From Streptomyces fuscichromogenes (GTDB lineage: Bacteria; Actinomycetota; Actinomycetes; Streptomycetales; Streptomycetaceae): a DNA stretch of 64,000 nt. Both the position numbers and the translations under genes were made by a program. Positions 17,239-24,742 of the stretch are shown piece after piece. The notes beneath the pieces were generated by a model. That model did not search any database. It saw nothing but the letters and a program-made list of their open reading frames with translations, and was not told the DNA's origin. The stretch covers positions 62,001 to 126,000 of the forward strand of contig NZ_BMML01000019.1 in assembly GCF_014645815.1 (NCBI RefSeq), read 5' to 3'. Positions within the stretch are counted from its first letter, which is position 1; each line of letters opens with the position of its first letter.

Positions 17239-18024
17239 ATGCGGACATCTGCTGAGATACAGCCCTTCTCCCGGTCGACGCGGCGCGGCGGTGCGCGGCA
17301 CGCGATATCCGCGGCTCTTGCCTGCGGTGTGCTGCTGGCCGGCACCGCGGCGTGCGCCGGGACCGACGAGCACCGGAGCCACGTCGGTGCCCCGGGCGTC
17401 AACAACCCTTCCGCGCCCGGCTCCTCCGGCCCGGAAGCGGGCCCGCGCCTCCCGGGCGTCGGGAGCCGCACGGGCAAGCGCGTACCGGCCGACGCCCACC
17501 AGGCCGTGGTCGTCTACGGCGACGACGCGGACTCGGCCGAGAGCACCGTCGTGCTCTACGAGAAACAGGGCACCACCTGGAAACGCGACGGCAGCTGGCG
17601 CGCGCACAACGGCAGACTCGGCTGGACGACCGACCATCGCATGGACGACGAGCGCAGTCCCGTCGGCGTGTTCTCCCTGACGGACGCGGGAGGGTCGCTC
17701 AGGGATCCGGGCAGCCGCCTGCGCTACTGGTACGACGACAACGCCTTCGCCTCCATGATCGAGGACGGCGACGACCACGTCCACGACTTCGACTACGTCA
17801 TCGCCATCGACTACAACCGCCTCAAGGGCGTCCCGCCGTTCGACTGGAGCCGTCCCGACGGAGTGGAGAAGGGCGGCGGCATATGGCTGCACCTGGACCA
17901 CGGCGACGGCACGTCCGCCTGTGTCACCGTTCCCGAGTCGGGCATGAGGACCCTGCTGCGCACCCTCGATCCCCGCCTGCACCCGGTCGTGGTGATGGGC
18001 GACCGGGAGCGGCTGAGCGCCTGA
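17239..18024 (+). CDS. L,D-transpeptidase-like lipoprotein
   Basis: The 261-residue protein has an N-terminal hydrophobic segment ending in a lipobox-like AGTAAC and a Pro/Gly/Ser-rich linker. The C-terminal domain resembles YkuD-type enzymes: SPVGVFSLTDAGG, then GIWLHLDHGDGTSACVTVP. His and the Cys of SAC stand where the catalytic pair of L,D-transpeptidases lie (HxxxxG...SxGC in the standard form). It would act on peptidoglycan outside the membrane. The start at 17239 gives a proper signal sequence. Confidence 0.82.
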   Translation: MRTSAEIQPFSRSTRRGGARHAISAALACGVLLAGTAACAGTDEHRSHVGAPGVNNPSAPGSSGPEAGPRLPGVGSRTGKRVPADAHQAVVVYGDDADSAESTVVLYEKQGTTWKRDGSWRAHNGRLGWTTDHRMDDERSPVGVFSLTDAGGSLRDPGSRLRYWYDDNAFASMIEDGDDHVHDFDYVIAIDYNRLKGVPPFDWSRPDGVEKGGGIWLHLDHGDGTSACVTVPESGMRTLLRTLDPRLHPVVVMGDRERLSA

Positions 18025-18386
18025 CGACCGGCCCGTGCCCCCGGCTCGCCCGCGGTCGGCGCTCGCCGGGAACCCGGATCACCGGGAAGCCGCGGGGCTC
18101 CGCGGGAGGTCGGCGCGGGCCGCTCGCCGGGAGTTGCGGGATCCGCGCCGCGCTGCCGCGTCGGTCCCTGCCGTCGGGCCTCCCGGGTGAGGCGGCCGTC
18201 CGGTACGCCGACGAGCGGGTCGTCGGCGTACCGGACGGGACGAGACCCCGCTCGCGGCCCGGGCCCGGGAGCCGGTCCGGGCCGGTGAACCCGACGCGGC
18301 CGCCGAGCCGTTGCCCGGGGGCGGCCGTAACCGGCGCGCGTCCGCGGTCGTAGGATCGCTGTCCGGCCGCTCCCAGGAGGTTCGCG
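18025..18386. other. 360-bp spacer holding a long hairpin and the SDR promoter
   Basis: No gene is supported. It contains the 19-bp-stem hairpin at 18196-18238 and a -10-like TAGGAT at 18351-18356, followed by AGGAGG before the SDR start at 18387. Confidence 0.6.
18196..18238. terminator. 19-bp perfect stem hairpin
   Basis: Arms 18196-18214 and 18220-18238 are perfectly complementary with loop GCGGG. It lies 172 bp after the L,D-transpeptidase-like gene and has no T tract, as is usual for actinobacterial terminators. A protein-binding or structured RNA role is also possible. Confidence 0.55.
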
Positions 18387-19127
18387 ATGGCACGTCCCGT
18401 CACGGTGGTCACCGGCGGCAGCCGGGGCATCGGCTCCGCGACCTGTCTGCGGCTCGCGGCCGACGGGCACGACGTGGTGATCGGTTACGTCCGGGACGCG
18501 GACGCCGCCGAGTCGGTCGCCGCGGGAGTGCGCGGGAGCGGCGCCCGGTGTGCCGTCGTGCAGGTGGACACGTCCGTCGAGGTCCAGGTGGAGCGGCTGT
18601 TCGACGTGGCCGAGCGGGAACTGGGGCCGGTCACCGGACTGGTGAACAACGCCGCCGTGACCGGGCCGTTCGGGCGGCTGGCCGACGCGGACGCCGCCGA
18701 CCTGCGCCGGGTCGTGGAGGTCAACCTGCTGGGCGCGCTGCTGTGCGCACGCCGGGCGGCCCGGCTGATGGGACCGCGCGGCAACGGCGCGATCGTGAAC
18801 GTGTCCTCGGCCGCGGCCACCCTCGGCAGCCCCGGCGAGTATGTCCACTACGCGGCCACCAAGGCGGCCGTCGACGCCCTCACCGTGGGCCTCGCCAAGG
18901 AACTCGGCCCGGACGGCGTGCGGGTCAACGCGGTCGCGCCCGGTGTGATCGACACGGAGATCCACGCGGCGATGGGCGATCCCGGCCGGGCCGGACGGGT
19001 CGGTGCCACCACGCCGCTGGGCCGCGCCGGTCAGCCCGGGGAGATCGCCGCCGCGATCGCCTGGCTGCTGTCTCCCGAGGCCTCCTACGCGACGGGCACG
19101 GTCCTGCGGGTCGCCGGCGGGCGCTGA
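18387..19127 (+). CDS. SDR-family oxidoreductase (FabG-like)
   Basis: The 246-residue protein has TGGSRGIG at residues 9-16, NNAAVTGPF, the catalytic serine in NVSSAAATLGS, and YAATKAAV. It ends LRVAGGR, typical of FabG-like reductases. AGGAGG lies 6 nt upstream of the ATG and a TAGGAT -10 box lies near 18351. Substrate unknown. Confidence 0.9.
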   Translation: MARPVTVVTGGSRGIGSATCLRLAADGHDVVIGYVRDADAAESVAAGVRGSGARCAVVQVDTSVEVQVERLFDVAERELGPVTGLVNNAAVTGPFGRLADADAADLRRVVEVNLLGALLCARRAARLMGPRGNGAIVNVSSAAATLGSPGEYVHYAATKAAVDALTVGLAKELGPDGVRVNAVAPGVIDTEIHAAMGDPGRAGRVGATTPLGRAGQPGEIAAAIAWLLSPEASYATGTVLRVAGGR

Positions 19128-19140
19128 ACCCGGCCCTCGG

Positions 19141-19320
19141 TCAGGCCGCCTCGATGATCTGCCCGCGGACCGCCTCGGCCCACTCGACCACCAGCAGTTC
19201 GTACTCCGACCGCTCCTGGGCCGACAGCGTTCCGCCCGCCCGCAGCCACAGTGCGCGGATGTGCTCGTTCACCTCGGCAGCAGACCGCACGGAACCAGGG
19301 GTTCGGGAATCGGGGGACAT
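19141..19320 (-). CDS. 59-residue conserved-looking small protein
   Basis: A complete reading frame of 59 codons begins MSPDSRTPGSVRSAAEVN and contains an amphipathic helix with LWLRAGGTLSAQERSEYELL, then VVEWAEAVRGQIIEAA. Composition and codon use are like real genes in the window, and it fills the whole gap between the SDR and the regulator. TACGCT lies 7 nt upstream of the ATG, which would suit a leaderless transcript. I recall similar small proteins in other Streptomyces but cannot name a family. Confidence 0.7.
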   Translation of the reverse strand: MSPDSRTPGSVRSAAEVNEHIRALWLRAGGTLSAQERSEYELLVVEWAEAVRGQIIEAA

Positions 19321-19423
19321 ACCGAACAGCGTAGGGGCAAGAACTGACCCTGCGCCACCGGGCCACTACGCAGACCGTATGGGGTTGGTCACGGGCGATC
19401 CGGCGGGCGGGCGGCAATGCCCT

Positions 19424-19451
19424 GCCAGGTGCCAGGTGCCAGGTGCCAGGT
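19424..19451. repeat. four tandem copies of GCCAGGT
   Basis: Perfect heptanucleotide repeat in the spacer between the small gene and the XRE regulator. Confidence 0.9.
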
Positions 19452-19585
19452 GGCCGGCCACGACCTGGACCGGGCAGTACGCCCCCGCGCGGGCCTTCGC
19501 CCTCGCCGGAGCCGGTGCGGCGATCCCGAACCCCTGGAGAACGAGGGAACCCGGGGGTTGGCCGAGATACGGCGCCCGGCCGCCC

Positions 19586-20407
19586 TCAGCCCGTCGGCAG
19601 CGCCGAGGTGAGCAGCGCGAGCTTCTCGGCGCTGTCGCTGCCCGGGTCCGGGTGGTAGACGACGAGTGTCTGACCGGCCGTGCCACTGACGTCCAGCCGT
19701 TCCCGGTTCAGCCGCAGGCGGCCGACCCGGGGGTGGTCGATGACCTTGGCCGCACCGTCGCAGGACGTCACGTCGTGACGGGCCCAGAGCCGGCTGAAGT
19801 GCGGGCTGGCGAGGGAGAGTTCGCCGACCAGGTCGATCACGCGGGGGTCGTCCGTGTCGGTACCGACGGAGCCGCGGAAACCGGCGACCATACCGGCACC
19901 TGCCTCCTCCCAGCCGGGGTGGAGGGCCTGCTCGGCGGGGTCGAGGAAGGTGTCCCGCAGCCGGTTGGCGCCGACCGACAAGCGCGGTGACAGCGCGGTC
20001 GCCAGGGCGTTGACGGCGAGGACGTCGAAGTAGCGGCCCTCGACGAGCGCGGGGAGCGCAAGGGCGGCGACGAGCTGGGCGACGCCCGGCGGGACGGTCT
20101 CCTTCCGGACCCGGACCCGGCGCCGCGGGCGGTCGGCGCCGAGGCGGAGCAGATACGCCGTCGCGTCCTCGTCGAGCCGCAGTACCCGGGCGAGGGACTC
20201 CAGGACCTGCACGGAGGGGTTGCGGTCGCGGCCCTGCTCCAGGCGCAGGTAGTAGTCGGCGCTGATCCCGGCCAGCATCGCGACCTCCTCCCGGCGCAGG
20301 CCCGGCACCCGCCGTACGCCCAGCACCGGAATGCCGACCTGCTCCGGCGTGACCAGTTCGCGGCGGGCCCGCACGTACGCGCCCAGCGGGTTCGGTTCGT
20401 CGGTCAT
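19586..20407 (-). CDS. XRE-family regulator with MmyB-like ligand domain
   Basis: The 273-residue protein has an N-terminal helix-turn-helix (about 25-75) containing VPGLRREEVAMLAGISADYYLRLEQGRDRNPS, the hallmark of MmyB-type regulators. A C-terminal PAS-like ligand-binding domain (about 100-265) follows; in MmyB this binds a fatty acid. It is divergent from the alpha/beta hydrolase gene (132 bp between starts), its likely target. Confidence 0.92.
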   Translation of the reverse strand: MTDEPNPLGAYVRARRELVTPEQVGIPVLGVRRVPGLRREEVAMLAGISADYYLRLEQGRDRNPSVQVLESLARVLRLDEDATAYLLRLGADRPRRRVRVRKETVPPGVAQLVAALALPALVEGRYFDVLAVNALATALSPRLSVGANRLRDTFLDPAEQALHPGWEEAGAGMVAGFRGSVGTDTDDPRVIDLVGELSLASPHFSRLWARHDVTSCDGAAKVIDHPRVGRLRLNRERLDVSGTAGQTLVVYHPDPGSDSAEKLALLTSALPTG

Positions 20408-20539
20408 CCCGCCACCGTAGTGCGGCCCCGGCGGCCGTGCCTGGTCCTGTCACCCCCAGGATCACCGGGGCGCTGCCCCGGCGGGCGACGGGCCGCGAGT
20501 GTGGCCGGTGACGGAGACGAACAACCGAGGAGCGCGAAC

Positions 20540-21247
20540 ATGCCGACGTATCTGCTGGTACACGGTGCCTGGCACAGCGGGGAGTGCTGGGAGCGGGTGG
20601 TGCCCCTGCTGACGGCGGCCGGACACCGGGTGTACGCGCCCTCCCTGACCGGGCACGGCGAGAAGGCCGGGCTGCTCGGCCCGGACGTCGGCCTCGACAC
20701 CCACGTGGCCGACGTCGTCGGGCTGATCAAGGACGAGGACCTCACCGACGTCGTCCTGGTCGGGCACAGCTACGCGGGGCTGGTCGTCTCCTGGGCGGCC
20801 AACGAGGTCCCGGACCGCGTGGGGCACTTGGTCTACCTCGACGCGATGGTCCCGGAACACGGCGAGACCGCGGCCGACATCCAGCCCGTGACCCGGGACC
20901 TGATCGACCGGGCGCTCGCGTCCGACAGCGGCTGGCGGGTCCCGCCGTTGCCCGAGATGCCGCCGCCCTACGGGCTGTTCGGCGTGACCGAGGCGGCGGA
21001 CCTGGCATGGCTGCGCACCATGCTCTACGACCAGTCGGTGCGCACCTTCCAGCAGCCGGTGCGCCTGGACGATCCGGCCGTACGCACCATTCCCCGGACC
21101 CACATCCACTGCCTGGCGAACGTCCCGGAGGGCGTCGTACGCCGTCCGGTCCCCGCGACCGAGCGGGTGTGGGAACTGCCCACCGGCCACGACTGCATGA
21201 TCACCATGCCGGCCGGACTCGCCGGCCTCCTGCTCAAGCTGGGGTGA
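20540..21247 (+). CDS. alpha/beta-fold hydrolase (EstC/salicylate-esterase-like)
   Basis: The 235-residue protein has an oxyanion-hole HGAW near the N-terminus, the nucleophile elbow GHSYAG, and a late catalytic histidine in PTGHDCM. This matches the AB_hydrolase_6 group that includes small-molecule esterases and plant hydroxynitrile-lyase relatives. GAGGAG at 20526 supports the ATG. It is divergent from the MmyB-like regulator, so induction by that regulator's ligand is plausible. Confidence 0.9.
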   Translation: MPTYLLVHGAWHSGECWERVVPLLTAAGHRVYAPSLTGHGEKAGLLGPDVGLDTHVADVVGLIKDEDLTDVVLVGHSYAGLVVSWAANEVPDRVGHLVYLDAMVPEHGETAADIQPVTRDLIDRALASDSGWRVPPLPEMPPPYGLFGVTEAADLAWLRTMLYDQSVRTFQQPVRLDDPAVRTIPRTHIHCLANVPEGVVRRPVPATERVWELPTGHDCMITMPAGLAGLLLKLG

Positions 21248-21302
21248 TCCCGAGCGGGAAAACCGCTGTGCCGGGGCGGCGACGGGTCCCTAGGGTCGGC
21301 GT

Positions 21303-21674
21303 ATGACGGACGAGAACCAGCGGGCGGTACAGGCGGCCATCGACGCGGAGCTGCGGCTTCTCGACCCCGCGGTGCGGGCCCGCCCGGACCTCGTCCTGGA
21401 ACTGCTCGACCCGGGGTTCACCGAGGTCGGGGTGTCGGGCCGGCGCTGGGACGCGACGTCGATCCTGACGGTGACCAGCGGCGGGTCGGTGTCCCCTGAG
21501 TCGCCGGTGGAGGTGAGCGGGATGTCCGGGACCGTACTGGCGCCGGGCGTCGTGCACCTCACCTACTTCGCCGACAACCAGGGCCGCCGGGCCTGGCGCA
21601 GCTCCCTGTGGCGGCACACGGAGTCGGGCTGGCGCCTGTACCACCACCAGGGCACACCGGCCGCCGAGGACTAG
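21303..21674 (+). CDS. DUF4440/NTF2-like small protein
   Basis: The 123-residue NTF2-like protein has an N-terminal helix (AIDAELRLLDPAVRARPDLVLELLDPGFTEVGVSGRRWD) and the sheet end RAWRSSLWRHTESGWRLYHHQGT. This is the pattern of the DUF4440 group. TAGGGT stands 6 nt before the ATG, suggesting a leaderless message. Confidence 0.84.
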   Translation: MTDENQRAVQAAIDAELRLLDPAVRARPDLVLELLDPGFTEVGVSGRRWDATSILTVTSGGSVSPESPVEVSGMSGTVLAPGVVHLTYFADNQGRRAWRSSLWRHTESGWRLYHHQGTPAAED

Positions 21675-21680
21675 CCCGTA

Positions 21681-21742
21681 CCGTCGCCCGTCGCCCGTCG
21701 CCCGTCGCCCGTCGCCCGTCGCCCGTCGCCCGTCGCCCGTCG
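21681..21742. repeat. heptanucleotide tandem repeat (CCGTCGC, about 9 copies)
   Basis: Perfect or near-perfect period-7 repeat starting 7 bp after a stop codon. Confidence 0.92.
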
Positions 21743-21880
21743 GCAGCCGACGGCCCCGGGCCTTCGGCCGGGGGCGGTGCCGCCGTGCCGCCCGCCACGG
21801 CAGCGGCTGACCGGCTCGGTCCGGTTCGTACGGCGGGGGCTGTGCGGGCCGGGCCCGGCGAAGTCCCCTGCGGTTCGGCG

Positions 21881-21966
21881 GCGCCCCGCAGGGGTACTCC
21901 CGGCCGAAGGCCGGGGAGGAACCGCGCGACTAGCCACGACGGCGCCGCAGTCGGCAGACGGCACTG
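21881..21966 (-). repeat. dispersed REP-like repeat, copy 2 (inverted)
   Basis: Its reverse complement contains GGCGCCGTCGTGGCTAGTCG then CGCGGTTCCTCCCC, matching the copies at 955-1010 and 40318-40360, followed by a different hairpin. Confidence 0.7.
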
Positions 21967-21988
21967 CGCGGCACGTCCGGCGGAGCGT

Positions 21989-22120
21989 TCAGCCCGCCGA
22001 CTCCGCCGCGTGCGGGCTGAGGACGTCTGCCGAGACCAGGGCGATGATGACGATGCCGAGGGCGACGCGGTACCAGACGAACGGCATGAAGCTCTTGTTG
22101 GAGTTCCACTTCATGAACCA
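21989..22120 (-). pseudogene. uppP: displaced 3' end of uppP (left flank of the island)
   Basis: Reading the minus strand from 22120 gives WFMKWNSNKSFMPF... and ends ALVSADVLSPHAAESAG plus a stop at 21989. This is the C-terminus of undecaprenyl-diphosphatase, nearly identical to that of the intact gene at 32834-33709. Nucleotides 22034-22120 match 32879-32965 at 85 of 87 positions. The last 14 codons differ in DNA but not much in protein, and here use GC-rich codons like the native genes. I infer that this is the original gene end cut off by the integration of the island. Confidence 0.85.
22034..22120. repeat. 87-bp direct repeat, left copy (candidate attachment site)
   Basis: Two mismatches against 32879-32965; both lie within uppP coding sequence. 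Candidate left attachment site of the island. Confidence 0.85.
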
Positions 22121-22183
22121 GTTCGAGCGTCGAGGTCCTTAAGCGGCTTTGACCTGCTGTTTCCACCACTCTTCAAGATCGAA

Positions 22184-22203
22184 TGGGAGAGTAGTGGGAG
22201 ATG
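22184..22203 (+). repeat. 20-bp end repeat, left (possible integrase arm site)
   Basis: TGGGAGA-N2-AGTGGGAGATG, also found at 32739-32758 near the other island end (18/20 identical) and itself built of two GTGGGAGA-like octamers. Confidence 0.5.
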
Positions 22204-22299
22204 GCACTTTCCGGACTTCTTCTTCACCGGTGATTCGGCCCGTAGGCCGTCATCGACTGCATAGTCCATGAGCATGCTGAATATAGCCTCCTCACGACC

Positions 22300-22877
22300 G
22301 CCGCCCCGAGCGCGGAGGTCCGCAAGGGCAACCAGGCAGGCTGGACCGTCCGGATCAACGACGCCCAGCTGACGCTGTCCGGACCGAGAGAGACCGCGCC
22401 CGAGATCTGGCGCACCACCTCGGCGCCGGCACCGTTCGATGTCATCGCGTCCGCGACCCTCTCCCTGAAGGTCCCCGCCAACCAGTACGGATACGAGGGC
22501 CGCAGCCACTCCCTCTGGTACGCCGACGCACAGGCGGAAGACCAGTACCAGTGGTTCGAGACCGCTTTTATGGACACCCCGCGCACCGGGAGGCCGAGTC
22601 GACGTGGCCCATGCACGACCGGCAGTCCCCGCGTTCACGCACCGGCCCCCGGCCGTCCGCGAAGCCCGGGCAGGTCATCACGGGCTGCCGGAAGCCGACG
22701 CTGTCATGGACCCAGCTCGCCGAGGCAGCCATCCTTCCCGAAGCCCCTGGTGACCGCCTGGCTCGTCGGGTGGCCCGCGTCACGCCCTCCCAGTTCCTGC
22801 GCTGTGCACCGGCCCTACAACTGTCCGAGGCCGTTCTGCTCGACGCGCTGGAGGGCAAGCGCGACACCTTGTACTGA
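22300..22877 (+). pseudogene. broken gene fragment of unknown function
   Basis: A frame without a plausible start reads TAAPSAEVRKGNQAGWTV..., RTTSAPAPFDVIASATL and LWYADAQAEDQYQWFETAFM up to about 22575. It then shifts to another frame ending TPSQFLRCAPALQLSEAVLL and a stop at 22877. Both pieces look like coding protein, and the join needs a frameshift. I do not recognise the family with confidence. Confidence 0.45.
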
Positions 22878-22970
22878 CCGATACCTGTTCCACCGCCGGA
22901 CCAGCAGGGCCGCCCTGAGTGACCGCGCAGGGACGGGCTCATCTCTCCGCCCCTCTCCATAGCAGTGCAC

Positions 22971-23198
22971 GGTTGCGTCCATGGAGATGGTGTACGGGTT
23001 CGACCTCATCCGGGGGTTTGCTCCGGCATCGGGATGGTGCCCGCATAGATGAACGGCCACATGCTGATCTTCGAAGTGTCGAAGCCTCGAAGGAGATCAG
23101 CCGGTGGCCGTTCTCATCTCCGGACCCTCACTCCGACGCCGGGACAAACACTCGGATCAGGTGGGAACCGGTACACCACTTCCCTGGACGCAACCCAG
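22971..23198. repeat. large imperfect inverted repeat (about 100-nt arms)
   Basis: The left arm (22971-23070) begins GGTTGCGTCC and matches the reverse complement of 23096-23198 at roughly three quarters of positions. Shared blocks include GGTTGCGTCC, TGGTGTAC, ACGGCCAC and GCTGATCT. The arms flank about 25 nt. It lies in a gene-free stretch upstream of the coiled-coil/GIY-YIG operon. Confidence 0.75.
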
Positions 23199-23411
23199 CG
23201 CCGCGACTGTGCACCCACGCCGGCACTGCGACACGAGCCAGGTCCGGACTCACGCCATGAGGTTGAAAAGAGCTCACGGTGGTACGGCGCGACATGCGAC
23301 GCTCCGGCCGTTGGGCAGAAGTGGTCGTGGCAGGTGTTTGGCCTGGCCTACGCAAATGCTGGATCAACTTCCGGGTGGCAGTGATCGTCGCTACGGTGAC
23401 ACAGAGAGTTT

Positions 23412-23443
23412 GAGTTCTCGGTACAGGGAGTTCTCGGTACCGG
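23412..23443 (+). promoter_or_regulatory. tandem 16-bp repeat, operator candidate
   Basis: GAGTTCTCGGTACAGG is followed directly by GAGTTCTCGGTACCGG (15/16 identical), ending 18 bp before the ATG at 23462. Its position suggests repression of the operon. Confidence 0.6.
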
Positions 23444-23461
23444 GTCTTCTGGGGGGATGTT

Positions 23462-24742
23462 ATGGGCAGACGTCGTGGTTTCTTCGCGGAGCTGAACTAT
23501 CAGGCGCAGCAGGCGGAGAAGCGTCGACGACAGCAGGAGGCTGCCACGCATCGTGCTCATGTTGCAGCGCTCCGCCAAGCCGAACGGGCCATGAAGGCAC
23601 ATCAGCGTGCACAGGCGGCGGCGGCGAGAGCGTCGGCTGCGGAGAAGAAGGCCGCCGAGCGTGAGGCTGCGCGGCTCCTGGTGGAGTCCCGGCTGGCCGA
23701 GGTCGAGTCCCTGAATACGGATCTGGCCAGCGAACTTGCCGACATCGACGGGCTGCTCGCCTGGACTCTGGACGTGGACGACTACGTCGATCTCGAAGCG
23801 CTGAAGATCCCGCAGGTCGACCATCCTCCGTTCGAGCCTGGTGGCCTGGATGTTCCTGCGGCTGTGGTGGCGGAGCCGGAGTATGGCCCTGAGCCGGTGT
23901 ATCAGGAGCCGGCTGCACCCACCGGACTCTCTGCTGTGCTCGGCGGGAAGAAGCGGCACCAGCAGGCTGTCGAGAGAGCCAGGGCCGCCTTCGAGGAGGC
24001 GCATGGCGACTGGGAGCGTGCCAGGGACGCTCTCCATCAGCGCTATACCGAGGCAGTGGCCCGGCGGGAGAGGAAGGAAGCCAAGCGTGTGGCCCAGCTG
24101 GCTGCCGCCGAGGAGAAGTACAGGCAGGAATACGAAAAGCGCGAGGCAGAAGCGTCTGCTCGCAACGCCGAGCTCTCCAAGCTCATCAATGATCTTGCCT
24201 TCGATGTGGAGTCCGCGATCGAGGAGTACATCGGCATCGTCCTGTCCAACTCGGTCTACCCCGAGGTCTTCCCGGTCGAGCACGACCATGCGTTCCGTCT
24301 CGAGGCTCGCGAACTCACGCTCACGGTCAGCGTTCCAGAGCCCTCAACTGTGCCCTCCGTCAAGGGCTACCGGTACGTGAAGACGAAAGACGAGATAGCG
24401 TCAAGCAGTCTGCCGGTCCGCGAGCAGAAAGAGCGGTACGCGAACGCGGTCTGGCAGGTCGCCGTCCGCAGCCTCCACGAGGTCTTCGAGGCCGACCGTG
24501 CCGGAAAGATCCACTCGATTGCCCTGACGGTCGGCGTCAACACGATTGATCCGGCCACGGGACGCCCGGCTACCGTTCCTCTGGCTGTCGTTGCCGCGGA
24601 CCGTGAGACGTTCAACGGGTTCGACCTGGCCAGAGTTGTCCCGCAGGCCACGTTGCAGCACCTTGGTGCCGCGCTGTCGAAGTCGCCTTTCGACCTGCTA
24701 GCGGCAGACACCAGCCGTGGCATCCGGGTTCGAGGGCAGTGA
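23462..24742 (+). CDS. coiled-coil protein of unknown function, first gene of GIY-YIG operon
   Basis: The 426-residue protein starts after GGGGGGA. Two charged coiled coils (about 15-90 and 165-235; Glu/Lys/Arg/Ala heptads such as RAAFEEAHGDWERARDAL) surround a proline-rich spacer. The globular C-terminal domain (about 240-420) contains IVLSNSVYPEVFPVEHDHAF, SVKGYRYVKTKDEI and AVRSLHEVFEADRAGKIHSI. I recall similar proteins in actinobacteria but know no named function. It ends in overlap with the nuclease gene, so the two are almost certainly produced together. It may be a structural or sensing partner for the nuclease. Confidence 0.8.
   Translation: MGRRRGFFAELNYQAQQAEKRRRQQEAATHRAHVAALRQAERAMKAHQRAQAAAARASAAEKKAAEREAARLLVESRLAEVESLNTDLASELADIDGLLAWTLDVDDYVDLEALKIPQVDHPPFEPGGLDVPAAVVAEPEYGPEPVYQEPAAPTGLSAVLGGKKRHQQAVERARAAFEEAHGDWERARDALHQRYTEAVARRERKEAKRVAQLAAAEEKYRQEYEKREAEASARNAELSKLINDLAFDVESAIEEYIGIVLSNSVYPEVFPVEHDHAFRLEARELTLTVSVPEPSTVPSVKGYRYVKTKDEIASSSLPVREQKERYANAVWQVAVRSLHEVFEADRAGKIHSIALTVGVNTIDPATGRPATVPLAVVAADRETFNGFDLARVVPQATLQHLGAALSKSPFDLLAADTSRGIRVRGQ

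Larger units (their letters stand above)
22878..23461. other. gene-free stretch upstream of the GIY-YIG operon
   Basis: No supported gene across 584 bp. It contains the large inverted repeat and, at its right end, the tandem 16-bp repeat in front of the operon. Confidence 0.6.

Noticed and set aside
22111..22638. Minus-strand gene at the left of the island
   Set aside because: Translation shows no recognisable family, and the + strand reading contains a better protein-like sequence.
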